From Cladopsammia gracilis (Eukaryota; Cnidaria; Anthozoa; Scleractinia; Dendrophylliidae), in NCBI GenBank assembly GCA_022457155.1, contig JAJGOT010000356.1:310001-374000 (forward strand): a DNA stretch of 64,000 bases. Reading direction: 5' to 3'. This document shows positions 29,430-39,520 of this stretch, piece after piece. Under the pieces are notes generated by a model. It had not been told where the DNA came from, searched no databases, and worked only from the letters and a program-made list of their open reading frames with translations. A program made the translations under genes and the position numbers. The stretch's first letter is position 1. Every line of letters starts with the position of its first letter.

Positions 29430-29560
29430 CGGCGAATTCAGGGGGAAAATCTTGACAAATTCAGGGGGATAAAATGTAAATTCAGGGGGAAAATGACAAA
29501 TTCAGGGGACAAAATGACAAATTCAGGGGGAAAATGACAAATTCAGGGGGAAAAATGAAA
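29430..29560. repeat. Short tandem repeat, unit about 22 bp
   Basis: Five or so copies of AAATTCAGGGGGAAAATGAC follow the start region of the NUMOD-like gene. No gene is seen in 29298-30449; the 104-residue reverse frame at 29674-29988 has no recognisable motif and no homologue in Polinton 2. Confidence 0.8.
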
Positions 29561-30056
29561 CTTTCCTGAATTTTTGAGTTCATTTTCGCAGGAAAATGAA
29601 CTGAAAAAAGTTGACTTCCCCCATCACGTGGGTGGGGAAGCTGAAATCATTTTTCCGGAAGAATTTTTTGATTTTATTTTGATTGAAATTTTATAAAATC
29701 GTTTGGAGAAATATTTCCCAGAGAAAACCTGGGGTTAGATAAAATGCAATTAATATACTGTAGGAAAAGAGCATAAAAAACCCTCCCCAACAATGTTTTT
29801 ATTTGTAAAACATGTTCAACGATGGGGGTCAGAAATAGCGCGCCTTTTTTTCTCCGGAAAATAGAATTTCGCCAAACCCACAGACAGTTGTGGGGTTTTT
29901 TGCCATTTTCTCCTGAGTTCAGCAGAAAAGCAGGGCACAGAGGGCAGTTTTTTCCCCACAATGGCCCAAAATAGACCCCGGATTGCAAGGAATTCTCCCC
30001 GGATTCATTTTTCCATTTGAGAATCGTTGATTTCCCCAGTGTTTTTTCCCCGGGAA

Positions 30057-30436
30057 TCTATTCCAGAAAAATGGATTTTTCTGGAACAGATATCTGTTTC
30101 AGAAAAATGGATTTTTTCCAGAGCAAAAAAATACAGAGCAAAAATGGATTTTTTCCAGAGCAAAAAAATACAGAGCAAAAATGGATTTTTCTGGAACAGA
30201 TATCTGTTTCAGAAAAATGGATTTTTTCCAGAGCAAAAAAATACAGAGCAAAAATGGATTTTTCTGGAACAGATATCTATTCCAGAAAAATCTATTTTTT
30301 CCAGAGCAAAAATGGATTTTTCTGGAACAGATATCTGTTTCAGAAAAATGGATTTTTTCCAGAGCAAAAAAATGCAGAGCAAAAATGGATTTTTCTGGAA
30401 CAGATATCTATTCCAGAAAAATGGATTTTTTCCAGA
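30057..30436. repeat. Tandem array of palindromic units
   Basis: TCTGGAACAGATATCT occurs five times (near 30080, 30191, 30263, 30321, 30395), with a perfect core palindrome ACAGATATCTGT in several units. The units are separated by AAAAATGGATTTTTTCCAGA and ATACAGAGCA blocks. Long open frames across it are products of the repeat. It lies between the NUMOD-like gene and the replication genes. Confidence 0.85.
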
Positions 30437-30449
30437 GTAAAAAATCACA

Positions 30450-30480
30450 AAATTTTTCAGAATCAAATTCTGAAAAATTT
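30450..30480. terminator. Hairpin at the 3' end of the replication block
   Basis: AAATTTTTCAGAA and TTCTGAAAAATTT form a 13-bp stem with loop TCAAA, 9 bp past the stop of the minus-strand gene 30490-31113. It ends the polymerase operon in the same way as the hairpins at the convergent junctions. Confidence 0.6.
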
Positions 30481-30489
30481 GAAGTTTCC

Positions 30490-31113
30490 TCAAACTTCAT
30501 CGTCCTCATTCTTGTCCTCAAACTCATCGAATTCTGAAGCAGCTTCCACCTTTTCCTCCACCAAAACTTCATCCACGATGCATGTGATGGCTTTCAGATT
30601 TCCGCAGAAAAGGTGTTTGATTGAAAACACAACTTGCCCCCGGAGAGGAACGCCAATGAGCTCTTTTTGCCTCAGGATTGGCTTTTTCTTCCCATCGTCG
30701 CACAATTCCCAAAATCGACACGAGAAATCCGTGTGCTTGAGTTTGGAGGGATAAATCTTGGCATAAATCTTTTCCTGCTCGGATTTGTCGATTTTCACGA
30801 GAGTGAAATCTCCCTCCTGAAATCGAGCAAAAGACGGGGAAATCTCTTTGATTGCCTGCTTCTTTTTCATCGCAGCAGAGTTGAGATGTTTTTCCAAATC
30901 TTTGAAAAATTTGATGTTTTCTTCCGGAAGAGTGATTCCCAGAGAAAACGAGTCGCCTTGATGAGCGAAAATCTTGAATTTGGTTTGGAGTTTCACTTTG
31001 AGCCATTTGTCATTGTGAAGGCATGGGAGGAGACAGAAAGAGATTTTTCCGGAAGATTTTTTCACGGGGTTGTCGAGAGAGCAGTCGGGGATAGATATTT
31101 TCGCGGGATTCAT
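30490..31113 (-). CDS. Unrecognised replication-block protein
   Basis: Starting at 31113 (MNPAKISIPDC; an alternative ATG is at 31158) the protein has about 207 aa. A beta-rich N-terminus (GKISFCLLPCL, LKVKLQTKFKIFAHQG) is followed by a helical FFKDLEKHL segment. The middle has FTLVKIDKSEQEKIYAKIYP and GVPLRGQVVFSIKHLF, and the tail is acidic. Polinton 2 has a diverged homologue (59579-60205) with the same order (GIPFEGHVELRVRQVIL). Its place next to polymerase B suggests an accessory factor such as a single-strand DNA-binding protein, but no diagnostic motif is seen. Confidence 0.6.
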   Translation of the reverse strand: MNPAKISIPDCSLDNPVKKSSGKISFCLLPCLHNDKWLKVKLQTKFKIFAHQGDSFSLGITLPEENIKFFKDLEKHLNSAAMKKKQAIKEISPSFARFQEGDFTLVKIDKSEQEKIYAKIYPSKLKHTDFSCRFWELCDDGKKKPILRQKELIGVPLRGQVVFSIKHLFCGNLKAITCIVDEVLVEEKVEAASEFDEFEDKNEDDEV

Positions 31114-31139
31114 TTTTTGGGAGGAGATAAAAAAATGAA

Positions 31140-31415
31140 TTAAAACGCGAAAATCCATTTTTCCATGAACTTGCGATCCTCTTCCGATCGGACTGGAAGA
31201 AAACCAATGGCCATGTCAACCGCTTTTTGGAAGTTTCTTTCATTTTCAACCCCTTTATACCATTCCAAGTCTTCATCCGTCAAACCACATGCTTCTTTGA
31301 ATTTGGGGTGAATCCAAGTTGCATAATTTTTCATTACCTTGAGTGGGATTCCCGTTTCCTCTACGGAAAAGAAATCTTTATCTCCGATTGTGAAAAGTTT
31401 TTCTTTATCAATCAT
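31140..31415 (-). CDS. Small protein downstream of polymerase B
   Basis: The ATG at 31415 (context AAATAAAATG) gives 91 aa containing IGDKDFFSVEETGIPLKVMK and an acidic helical end (EEDRKFMEKW). No family was recognised. It lies 5 bp beyond the polymerase stop, so it is probably expressed from the same block. Polinton 2 has lost this region. Confidence 0.5.
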   Translation of the reverse strand: MIDKEKLFTIGDKDFFSVEETGIPLKVMKNYATWIHPKFKEACGLTDEDLEWYKGVENERNFQKAVDMAIGFLPVRSEEDRKFMEKWIFAF

Positions 31416-31420
31416 TTTAT

Positions 31421-34400
31421 TTAGTTTTTTTCTTCTCCAATTCTCCAATGACCCCAAGCAAGAGTGCTAATCTTATCTGGAAGGATAAATCGCTTGTCAT
31501 CATCCGCAGAGAGAGCAGTTTTATTGACTGTTTCTGAGAACATCTCGTGGTGATGGCTGCGGATGAGATTCATAGTTCTCATTTGGCTTTCCCCGCTGAG
31601 AAGGCATTCTTTGAAGTCCTCATGGGTGATATGTTTCTTTATTGTTTGTTTTTTCACTCCCTTACATTTCTTGCCACCACCACCAGTTACAAATAATTTA
31701 TAACTGTATAATTTAGGGCGTAATCCAACAAATTCTTCAATTATTTTCCCCCCAGCTTCATCTTTCATGAGGCCGTTCACTTTTTTGTTCATAATTGCCA
31801 TTCCTGAGGTATGTCTCGGGAGATAATTGGAGGTGTCAAACATCTCTTTTACATCTGGCTTTAAATCCTGATAGACGTCTGCTGTTTCGATTTCATAGCA
31901 CAAAGAATCAGTATCTGTGAACAACAGCTTGGCTTTCTCCCCGTATTTGGGTTTCATATATTCATAGTGAAATCTGAACATCAGTTCCTTTGATATTTCA
32001 AGAATTGACATTCCACAGAAAATTGGTTTGTTGAATGTCATTTTCTTCCGCTTCATATGAACAGCAATGAGATTCTCGTCAAAGATTGTGCTATGTTGAT
32101 AGGTGGGTTTAGCCGCAAGCTTTGTCGCAATCTTTCGATCATTGACAAGTCTGATGTCAACTCTCTTGCGGATATTTTCCATTGTTTTGCCGAATATTGC
32201 GTTGGGCATCAGTTTGAAAAAGTCTTTCTCGAAATCATTCTCCGCTGCTTGACGGAGTCGAATGTTGAGTTCGATATATGATTTCAGCCAAGGTTCTTCA
32301 GTGAATGATATTCCCCTATGAATCTTAGTGAGTTTCAAGCCATGTTTCAGAGCTTGTTTCAGTGCTCTGTGATGGATAATATAATGTTTCTTATCTCGCA
32401 GATTGGGGATTAATTTCTCAACATTATTCTCGCAGATCACTCTCTCGGGGGCAAATGGATAATCATTATGCAAATCATGGAGTTCTTTGGGGTATTCCAA
32501 ATCCACTTCAAGCACACAGGGAATTTGGCGCCATCTCTTGAAATTTTTCATCCAGCGAAAGTTTCCCGTTGGAAGTGGTTGAGTCATTGCCCAAGAATAA
32601 AGGGAGTTAGCATCGAGATAGAGAATGTATTTCGCGGGGTGAGTTGGGTCATATTGACCTCCCATATATAGATTGTTCGCTTTTCCATGACGATTTGAGA
32701 TCATTGAAATTCCACCACGGACTCCCTTCTCGTAAAACAGGAGCTTAACTGGATCAATCAACAATTCAATCTTGGCCCCTGATTTTTTCAGACCCGCGTC
32801 GAATGACAAACCAGGGGTGGTATAATACCACGCTGGATCCAGTTGATAATTCTTCAGGCAGACATTTCTGAATTCTTCGAAAACATCTGCCAGGAGCATC
32901 ACATCCGTTTTCAAATAGAGATCGTGATATTCTCCTAAATTGTTTATCCCCATTTTATCCCAAACATTTTGGGCATGTTGATAGTCTTCATCGGATATTC
33001 CCGATTCATTAATTTGAGAATAGAATGCCTCCTTTGGCGGCAGTTGTGTTTCCTTGAATTTCTCAATGGAATCCATATAATCATAGGGATAGACTCCTTT
33101 TCTGGAAAGAAGCTCAGCTTTGTCTCCAAATTCTTTGTTTGTTTGTTTCAGTTTATCCATGCTTAACTTTTTCAAATTATTTATCAGACTCTCCAGGGAA
33201 GAGCCCATGAATTTCTTAGAATCGATGAATTCAGCTTTGTCTCTAAATTCTTTGATTGTTTGTTTCAGTTTATCCATGTTTAACTTTTTCAAATTATTTA
33301 CCAGACTCTCCAGGGAAGAACCCATGAATTTCATAGAATCGATGAATCTCACTTCATGAGTGATGTTGACCGTTTTACCCTTTTTGTTAATATATTCTCC
33401 AAGCTTGATCGCCTTTGAGAAGGATATATATTTTTCCTCATTGTTGGGGATGCATTTAATATCCCCAGGTATTTTGCCAAGATTTTTAATGAAGAGATGA
33501 GAATCATATCCCTCAAGATTATGAAAAATGACTGGGGTGAACTTTGGTTTCCGAAACTGCAGATTGCAACTGTTATGGGCTGCGCCACGATATTTTCCTG
33601 TGAAGTGGCAATGATCCCGCACCTTTTTATCAGATTCTTCGCCAAATTCTTCGTCAAATTCTCCCTGACATATCCAACAAACTGTGGTTGCTTCATATTC
33701 TTTCTTATCTTCCTTGGTGAAAATTATCTTCTTTCTGAAGTCAAATTTCTTGTGAATATGTTTAATTGTTTCAATTAACTTCTCCACAAATATTTGTGCA
33801 ACGTCATCATCCGCTGTTTTTACCCGAAAGAGCACTGGAGGGAAATTCAAATCAACCCCATCCATGCCAACAACCTTGAAACAAAAACCACATGGCGTGT
33901 GTTTTTGAAATTTATTTGTGAAACTGAGATTATTCCCTGGGGAACAACCACTGATCGATTCAGTGCATGCTTCAAAATCAGCGTAAATCACAAATGGAAC
34001 TTTGATAGATCTGTTGTGGTTTTTAAATTGCAAAATCTCTCCCTTTGCGGGCATTTCGACTTTTATCGCTTCAGTTCTGCAACACAATTCTTCATGCTTA
34101 GCTAGATGCGCTTCGTCATAAAAATGATTGAGACAATGCAGGCAAAAAAGTTTGCGACCGACATGATGATTAACTTGAGCTGAGAGAAGGCGACTCAGGC
34201 TGTTAACAACAGCATAATGTTGGATTTCATCTTTCTCAAAAAGCAGCAGGGTTATATGGCGTTGACGTTTTTTATGTTTTGAAATTCTCAAGGGATGAAC
34301 CACTGATTCATACCCGAGAACATTAACGGCAATGTCGGGATTATTTCTTTCAAAACGATCTATTTCCTCCAGGGGCGTTGGAAATGAAATTTTATCCCAA

Positions 34401-35266
34401 TTGACATCATCAGCTTGAGCTTTTAATTCTTTTGTAACTCTTTCAGGATGAATTTCACATGGAAAGAGTGCCCTTGTTACGGCCCATTTAAAGCATTGAT
34501 TATCAGTATTTTGCATATTAATGAGGGCCTTCTTCTTAGCAAGAAATGGCGGAAGAGAAATATATGTGCTCCCGCCGAGAGGTTTGAATTCAACCAGATG
34601 CAATTCCAAATGATTTACGCGAACAAATTGCCAATTCGAGCCTTTCAGTTGGAAAATGGCAATGCGTTCAAGAATGTCTGCTATCGTTTCATTTAAAAGA
34701 GCGGCGAGATCCGTCGCTGCGAGATTCAATTCTACTTCCGAATAGATTGGAGCATCGATCTCAATTATTTCCCCAGTTTGTAAATTCTGGCGTTTCATTC
34801 GGCAGGATAGAATCAGTTTGATTTTAGTGTCTCGATTAGCATTGAGAACAGTCAGAAGTTTATCAGAAACTCGCTGAAAATAACTTCCAGGGGTCAGTCC
34901 TTCCACACCGTCAAAGATGAATTGACGGATAAAGTTTTCTAACGCCGAAGTACTTTCGTGAACTCCTATTGGTTGTTGATAACTGTCAACTTTGCGTTGA
35001 AAATCCGTGATCATATTAGCAGCCTTTTTCACCAGAGTTTGTGGCGCGGCTTTTAACCAATTCCACCATGACCGGAAAGTATTGGAAATTGTTTTCAATA
35101 TACCAGGCTGCGGAGGAGGAGGTGGTTGAGTTTCTGGCGGTGTGGGTGAATCAATAGATGCAGTAATTAAACGTATTAAATCAGCCTTTTTTCTAGCGCG
35201 AGCGCGGCCGGGGATATATCTTTCCCTGGCAATTTGTCTTAGTTCCCTAATTGTCATGCGTTCCAT
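31421..35266 (-). CDS. polB: Protein-primed type family B DNA polymerase
   Basis: A 1281-aa protein. Residues 1-40 look like a SAP-type DNA-binding motif (TIRELRQIARERYIPGR). The exonuclease motif I is YADFEACTE near 427. An HNH/endonuclease VII-like zinc region (VCWICQ...VRDHCHFTGKYRGAAH) spans about 530-575, common in Polinton polymerases. Polymerase motifs follow: A (YLDANSLYSWAM, about 880), B (NAIFGKTMEN, about 1020) and C (FTDTDSLCYE, about 1114). A 39-residue segment (FIDSMKFMGSS...) is duplicated in tandem at about 638-716, unusual for the family. Strand-displacement replication from a terminal protein is expected from the family. The frame is open throughout. Confidence 0.95.
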   Translation of the reverse strand: MERMTIRELRQIARERYIPGRARARKKADLIRLITASIDSPTPPETQPPPPPQPGILKTISNTFRSWWNWLKAAPQTLVKKAANMITDFQRKVDSYQQPIGVHESTSALENFIRQFIFDGVEGLTPGSYFQRVSDKLLTVLNANRDTKIKLILSCRMKRQNLQTGEIIEIDAPIYSEVELNLAATDLAALLNETIADILERIAIFQLKGSNWQFVRVNHLELHLVEFKPLGGSTYISLPPFLAKKKALINMQNTDNQCFKWAVTRALFPCEIHPERVTKELKAQADDVNWDKISFPTPLEEIDRFERNNPDIAVNVLGYESVVHPLRISKHKKRQRHITLLLFEKDEIQHYAVVNSLSRLLSAQVNHHVGRKLFCLHCLNHFYDEAHLAKHEELCCRTEAIKVEMPAKGEILQFKNHNRSIKVPFVIYADFEACTESISGCSPGNNLSFTNKFQKHTPCGFCFKVVGMDGVDLNFPPVLFRVKTADDDVAQIFVEKLIETIKHIHKKFDFRKKIIFTKEDKKEYEATTVCWICQGEFDEEFGEESDKKVRDHCHFTGKYRGAAHNSCNLQFRKPKFTPVIFHNLEGYDSHLFIKNLGKIPGDIKCIPNNEEKYISFSKAIKLGEYINKKGKTVNITHEVRFIDSMKFMGSSLESLVNNLKKLNMDKLKQTIKEFRDKAEFIDSKKFMGSSLESLINNLKKLSMDKLKQTNKEFGDKAELLSRKGVYPYDYMDSIEKFKETQLPPKEAFYSQINESGISDEDYQHAQNVWDKMGINNLGEYHDLYLKTDVMLLADVFEEFRNVCLKNYQLDPAWYYTTPGLSFDAGLKKSGAKIELLIDPVKLLFYEKGVRGGISMISNRHGKANNLYMGGQYDPTHPAKYILYLDANSLYSWAMTQPLPTGNFRWMKNFKRWRQIPCVLEVDLEYPKELHDLHNDYPFAPERVICENNVEKLIPNLRDKKHYIIHHRALKQALKHGLKLTKIHRGISFTEEPWLKSYIELNIRLRQAAENDFEKDFFKLMPNAIFGKTMENIRKRVDIRLVNDRKIATKLAAKPTYQHSTIFDENLIAVHMKRKKMTFNKPIFCGMSILEISKELMFRFHYEYMKPKYGEKAKLLFTDTDSLCYEIETADVYQDLKPDVKEMFDTSNYLPRHTSGMAIMNKKVNGLMKDEAGGKIIEEFVGLRPKLYSYKLFVTGGGGKKCKGVKKQTIKKHITHEDFKECLLSGESQMRTMNLIRSHHHEMFSETVNKTALSADDDKRFILPDKISTLAWGHWRIGEEKN
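33118..33352 (-). repeat. 117-bp tandem duplication inside polB
   Basis: Two adjacent 39-codon units (about 33118-33234 and 33235-33351) differ at few positions. The first copy in the protein has NNLKKLNMDKLKQTIKEF, the second NNLKKLSMDKLKQTNKEF. The reading frame is kept. It lies in the linker between the HNH-like region and the palm. Confidence 0.9.
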
Positions 35267-36147
35267 TTTTCAGGAAAACATAAAATATTTTTTTTTATTT
35301 TATGTTCTTCTTCCCCGCTCAACATAACAGATCAATAAAAAAGCAAAACTGTTGGCCAACAGAATCTCTCAAGGGAACTCTCTCCTTCCACCACTTCTCC
35401 CCCACCCAGTTCCCTTGAGAGATTTTTTTTTTTTCATTTTTCATTTTTTTCATTTTTTCATTTTTTTTTTCATTTTTTTGCCACTTAGGCTTGAGGCTGA
35501 ACCAGCACTACTGCCGTGAACTCCCCGTCAACATCTGTCAACCTTCTTTCGAAGCGGTCATCGAACACCACTTAGCTCTACTCAACAACCCGACACCCTT
35601 TCTTAGAAAATCAGAAAACGGCAAACTGATCCTTACGGCAAGGCGATGAAGGAGTAAATAAAAGGCCTGCAGTATATATATCATAGCCGCGAGGGTTTTT
35701 AGCTATGATATATATACCGGGTGATTGATAGGAATCAAACAGTCAGCCCTCGCTTTTTCTAACTGTTTCATAACCTATCCGCCACCGATATACCATATAG
35801 TTCGAACAACTCTTATATAATGATCAAAACCGCCACGCTTTCACATGTGGTAACTCTTTTACGCCCGCGTCTGCGCAAAACACAAGAATGGTTAATTTTA
35901 TGCAAGCAGGTGGAAAGTGTAAGCAGGTGTTTTGCTTTCTTTGTTTGTGTGAATTTCACTCTCTGCTTTCATCCTTTCTCGCCAGTATTTCTGCGAAAAC
36001 AAAATCTCAAAACCCCGTAAAATTTTCGCGTAAACTCACAGAAAGCGAACGAAATGAACGAAGTGAAACGACTCGGTGAAACCGCTTCAAATACAGGGTA
36101 AGTCGCTTTAAATATTGTGTTAATTTCAACGGTGGAGCGGTTCTTTT
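35267..36147. other. Non-coding region between polB and the right terminus, with two hairpins
   Basis: The first hairpin pairs AATCTCTCAAGGGAACT (35363-35379) with its exact complement (35408-35424) around a C-rich loop, and on the plus strand is followed by a long T tract, terminator-like. The second pairs TATATATATCATAGC with GCTATGATATATATA (about 35669-35717). No convincing gene is seen; short frames around 35820-36080 lack motifs. Confidence 0.7.
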
Positions 36148-36558
36148 TCGGTAGTATAAAAAAGATTATTCACCGCCAACATCATCATTTCTTACGCTTT
36201 CCCAAACATAAACCCATGACACAAAGCAAATAAGCTAAAAAACCACACAACCATTTTGAGAAATAAATTATTATTTCTGCTGATATTAACATGTAATGTA
36301 AAATTAACATCAACGAACCAAATTCACCCCGTGTTTCGAATAAGCTGAAAATATCATGACAATTTAAATTTATTTTTTGAATTTGAATTGGCATAAATCA
36401 TCGAACCAAATTTACCCTCGTCTTTCGCATAAGCTATGATATTATTTAGCTGTTACGATTGGCAGTCATTTTAGTTTATTGCTTTGTGTCATGGGTTTAT
36501 GTTTGGGTAAACGTAAGAAATGATGATGTTGGCGGTGAATAATCTTTTTTATACTACT
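36148..36558. repeat. Right terminal repeat of Polinton 1
   Basis: It is essentially identical to the left 16267-16678 unit and, notably, in direct orientation. The asymmetric centre, including the 69-residue reverse frame (36185-36394), points the same way in both. Because each unit is palindromic at its edges, the very ends are still inverted. It is followed at once by CCGGAT (36559-36564). Confidence 0.9.
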
Positions 36559-36564
36559 CCGGAT
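36559..36564. repeat. Target-site duplication CCGGAT, right copy
   Basis: Perfect repeat of 16261-16266, directly abutting the terminal ATACTACT. Confidence 0.9.
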
Positions 36565-39520
36565 AAGATTGGCATTCTATTACACAGGAAAAGTCGGCAA
36601 TTTTAGAAAGCGTAATAAAAATATGTTGCTGAATTGAATTATTTTGTGATGTTTATCATATTTTCGCAGACGCTAGCCGGTTCCACGCAGTAATTAGGAT
36701 ACAATAAATCGCCAAGACTTCCAGAAGCAGAAAATCACTGAATTCTGAAAGGTGTTTGACTCTTTCAATCAAAGGAAAGACATTTTCATTTAAGGAAATG
36801 CGAGTTTCATTCAAAAGTTTCGACCTTTTATAGAAAATATATTTTGGATTCAGTGGTCATATACAAACAGCTTGGTATATCAAATTACCGTTTCTCATGA
36901 AATTTGCATAAATCAAAACTGTGTATTTGCGACAACACTTTAAAGAAACTGTGAAGCCTGGAAAAAACTTATTAAAAATGGCAAAATCAAAGCATTTTTT
37001 AAAGAACCAGCTTTAAGTTATGGAAACATTTCATTTCGATTTGGTCTTAAAATCACGGAGAGATTTTAGTGAATGCGTCACGCAACGTTTATTTACAAAA
37101 TGTTTGACCAATTCATAGCAATTATCACCAAAGATTTGAAAACTTTAAAAAAATCCCGGATCTCCTGACTGCGATTTCTTGTTTATTTAGGGCCTACAAA
37201 AAGGTTAATGGCAATCCGGGCAGGAGGTGGTATCTGGGTTAAAAATCAAGGTGCGAGGGTGGGTCGGCCTGGCCGGGGAATCCGGGTGGGGGACGGGTAA
37301 AAAAATATTGCATCCGTCGGGGGGGGGGGGTCCTTATATTGATTATCAATTTTCTTTTTACAGCATGTGGGCCACATGCAGTCCTCGACTGCCTATTTTT
37401 TTTAAGTAGTCTTTTCAAATGTAACAGAAATAATTCATGGCTTGGAAAGTAATAGACGAGTGTGGATTTGATCGGGAATCAATAAATTAAATATTAAAAG
37501 CGAGCACAGAAAAATTGGTAACTTCAATCAACGCGTCTTAGAGTCTCATGCGCATGAGTATAGGCTAAGTGTAGCCTCTTGTTTTTATTATTTTTATTAT
37601 TTTTATTTTTTGTGTCACGATTTTGCATGCAAATTTATGCACGCATATTTTAAATTGTACACTTCCGGTATATTGCCTTGCCACTACACTTCCTGTTTAG
37701 TGACTTCCGGCTACTCTCACTTCCGGTAAAAGAGCGTTACTCAAGTGTCACGACAGCGTCTCCTACAACCCTACTTACATTAGCAATGTTCACGTCAGGT
37801 ATATATAAGACTTAGAAGAATCATTCCCTTCATTGTGGTACAGCCTTCATTTCCAAAACAATCAATAGTAAACAACGTGGTTTGCAGGAACGATGACTGA
37901 ATGAAAAGAGTACTCTTCGCCATGTCGGACATCTTCTTATCATGTTTAAAATATATCATAAAACTAACTTACGCATGCGCATGAGTAAAGGCTGCTAGGA
38001 GCCTCTTGTTTTTATTATTTTTTGTGTCACGATTTTGCATGCAAATTTATGCACGCATATTTTAGTGACCGGGTCCTCGGGTCACCAACATATTCTTACA
38101 AAAATAGCTGCCGCGCTCGGCATGTGCTTGGTTTTTAAAACCGTAGTTTCGTATCATCGCATTAATAACTCATTTAAAATATTCAAAATGGAAAGAGAAA
38201 GCTTTAAAGAATACCCAAAGCCGCTATAGTGGAGAAAAAGGAGAGCTTTCAGCAACTGAATCTTGCTTCAAGGAAATTCATACGCTGCTATCAGTGCGGG
38301 GCGATCGAAACCGAAGAAGCAGATTTCTTACAGATGAGGGACTTTACCGTAAAAGAAATTACAATTTTTTGGTGAGAATTTATGTTGATATCAATTTGTG
38401 ATTCACTTTTCTCTGTGTTCTGGTTAGTTTTGAGGAAATAATTATAAAACATGCTAAAATTCAATCGTAATGACAAGTGATTATTTATATGTAAACAAAA
38501 TATCTAACTTCACACGCGTCGCCTACGCAAATATGTCTGTGTATGTTTTGCAATTTTCATTTCCAAATCAGTTTGTAGGGCAATTTTCGATACAACTGGT
38601 GTATTTTATTCGAAAATTAGTGATACTAGTCATTCTAGACCGAGTAAAAGTTTTTGTGCATAATTCTGTTATTGAGATTCGCTAAAATTGAAAAAAAATA
38701 GCCCGGTCGTTTGCTGATTTCATTGCTTTTAAAAGTAGTCTTTTCAAATGTAACGGGAATAAGTCACGGTTTGGGAAATAAAAGACGAGTGTGTATTTGA
38801 TCGGGAATCAATAAATTAAATATTCAAAGCGAGACAGATCAAAGGCTCCTTGCGAGCCAAGTCGTGAAAATGAAACAACCATCGGGGACCTTTTCCTATC
38901 CTACACAAGGTACTTCCCTTATGTTGCAGATCCACGTATCAATATATATTACCAAAGAAGATCTCTAAAACCTTAAAACCTTCGTGCGTAGCTAGTATTA
39001 AAACGAAGGAATGTGTTTACACTAGCGAAAATGAAAATTACGGACAAACTTTGTCGCCCATTCGTTGTCGTTGGAATATCGTCGAAGGTATGCTATGTTT
39101 TCATGACCGTTTGGCTTCAGTTTGCCCTCCTCAGGACAAGTGGCTCCTTGACGGAACCAAAAAAATGAAAAATGAAAGGGAGTGAAGGAAAGAAAAATGA
39201 TAAGCCTACGACACGAGGTATTCCCAAGCGGTCACCAAACCAAATACTAACCTCGCCCGACAGGGCTTAACTTCGGTGATCAACGAGAACCGGCGCATGT
39301 CAAACAGTGTTCCTAAAGTTTACGATGAGCGAGTGACTTTTCTCCAGTAATCGCAATAAGTCGTATTCACGACTTAAAAACGTGTTTTAGCGTGTTCTTT
39401 AGTGTGTCACGCAAAATTCGTTGAGGGGGGAAGGGGTGTGTGACCCGTTCAAAACAAACCATAAAACTTGCTTACGCAAGCGCATGAGTGTAGGCTACAA
39501 TAGTAGCCTCTTGTTCATTA
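36565..39520. other. Repeat-rich flank between Polinton 1 and the YR1 3' fragment
   Basis: No gene is seen. A direct repeat of about 100 bp (TAGTCTTTTCAAATGTAAC... GGAATCAATAAATTAAATAT) occurs at 37406-37506 and 38732-38834. A promoter-like unit related to those at 14.4-15.35 kb lies at about 37545-38003 (ATGCAAAT octamer, ACTTCCGG boxes, TATATATA), with a fragment at 38025-38062. The end of the interval (39470-39520) again reads GCGCATGAGTGTAGGCTAC, the family terminus. Confidence 0.55.

Larger units (their letters stand above)
16267..36558. mobile_element. Polinton/Maverick (adintovirus-type) provirus 1, nearly complete, 20,292 bp
   Basis: Both ends are visible: AGTAGTATAAAAAAG at the left and its inverse at the right, framed by CCGGAT on each side. 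Inside are all Polinton hallmark genes: retrovirus-like integrase, adenain-like protease, FtsK/A32-type packaging ATPase, double jelly-roll major capsid, penton-like minor capsid and protein-primed type polymerase B. Genes lie in four blocks: plus 16.9-17.8, minus 17.8-24.7, plus 24.8-27.8, minus 27.8-35.3 kb. The clear defects I see are in the fibre gene (frameshift and stop) and a frame change in the VLTF3-like gene, so the insertion is fairly young. Confidence 0.95.

Noticed and set aside
29674..29988. 104-residue reverse frame
   Set aside because: No recognisable motif, no homologue in Polinton 2, and it lies in a low-complexity gap.
30017..30754. Long plus-strand open frame across the palindromic array
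   Set aside because: The frame is a translation of the tandem repeat and then the antisense of a real gene.
36148..36558. Conventional inverted terminal repeat relation over the full 410 bp
   Set aside because: The asymmetric centre has the same orientation at both ends; only the edge arms are inverted.
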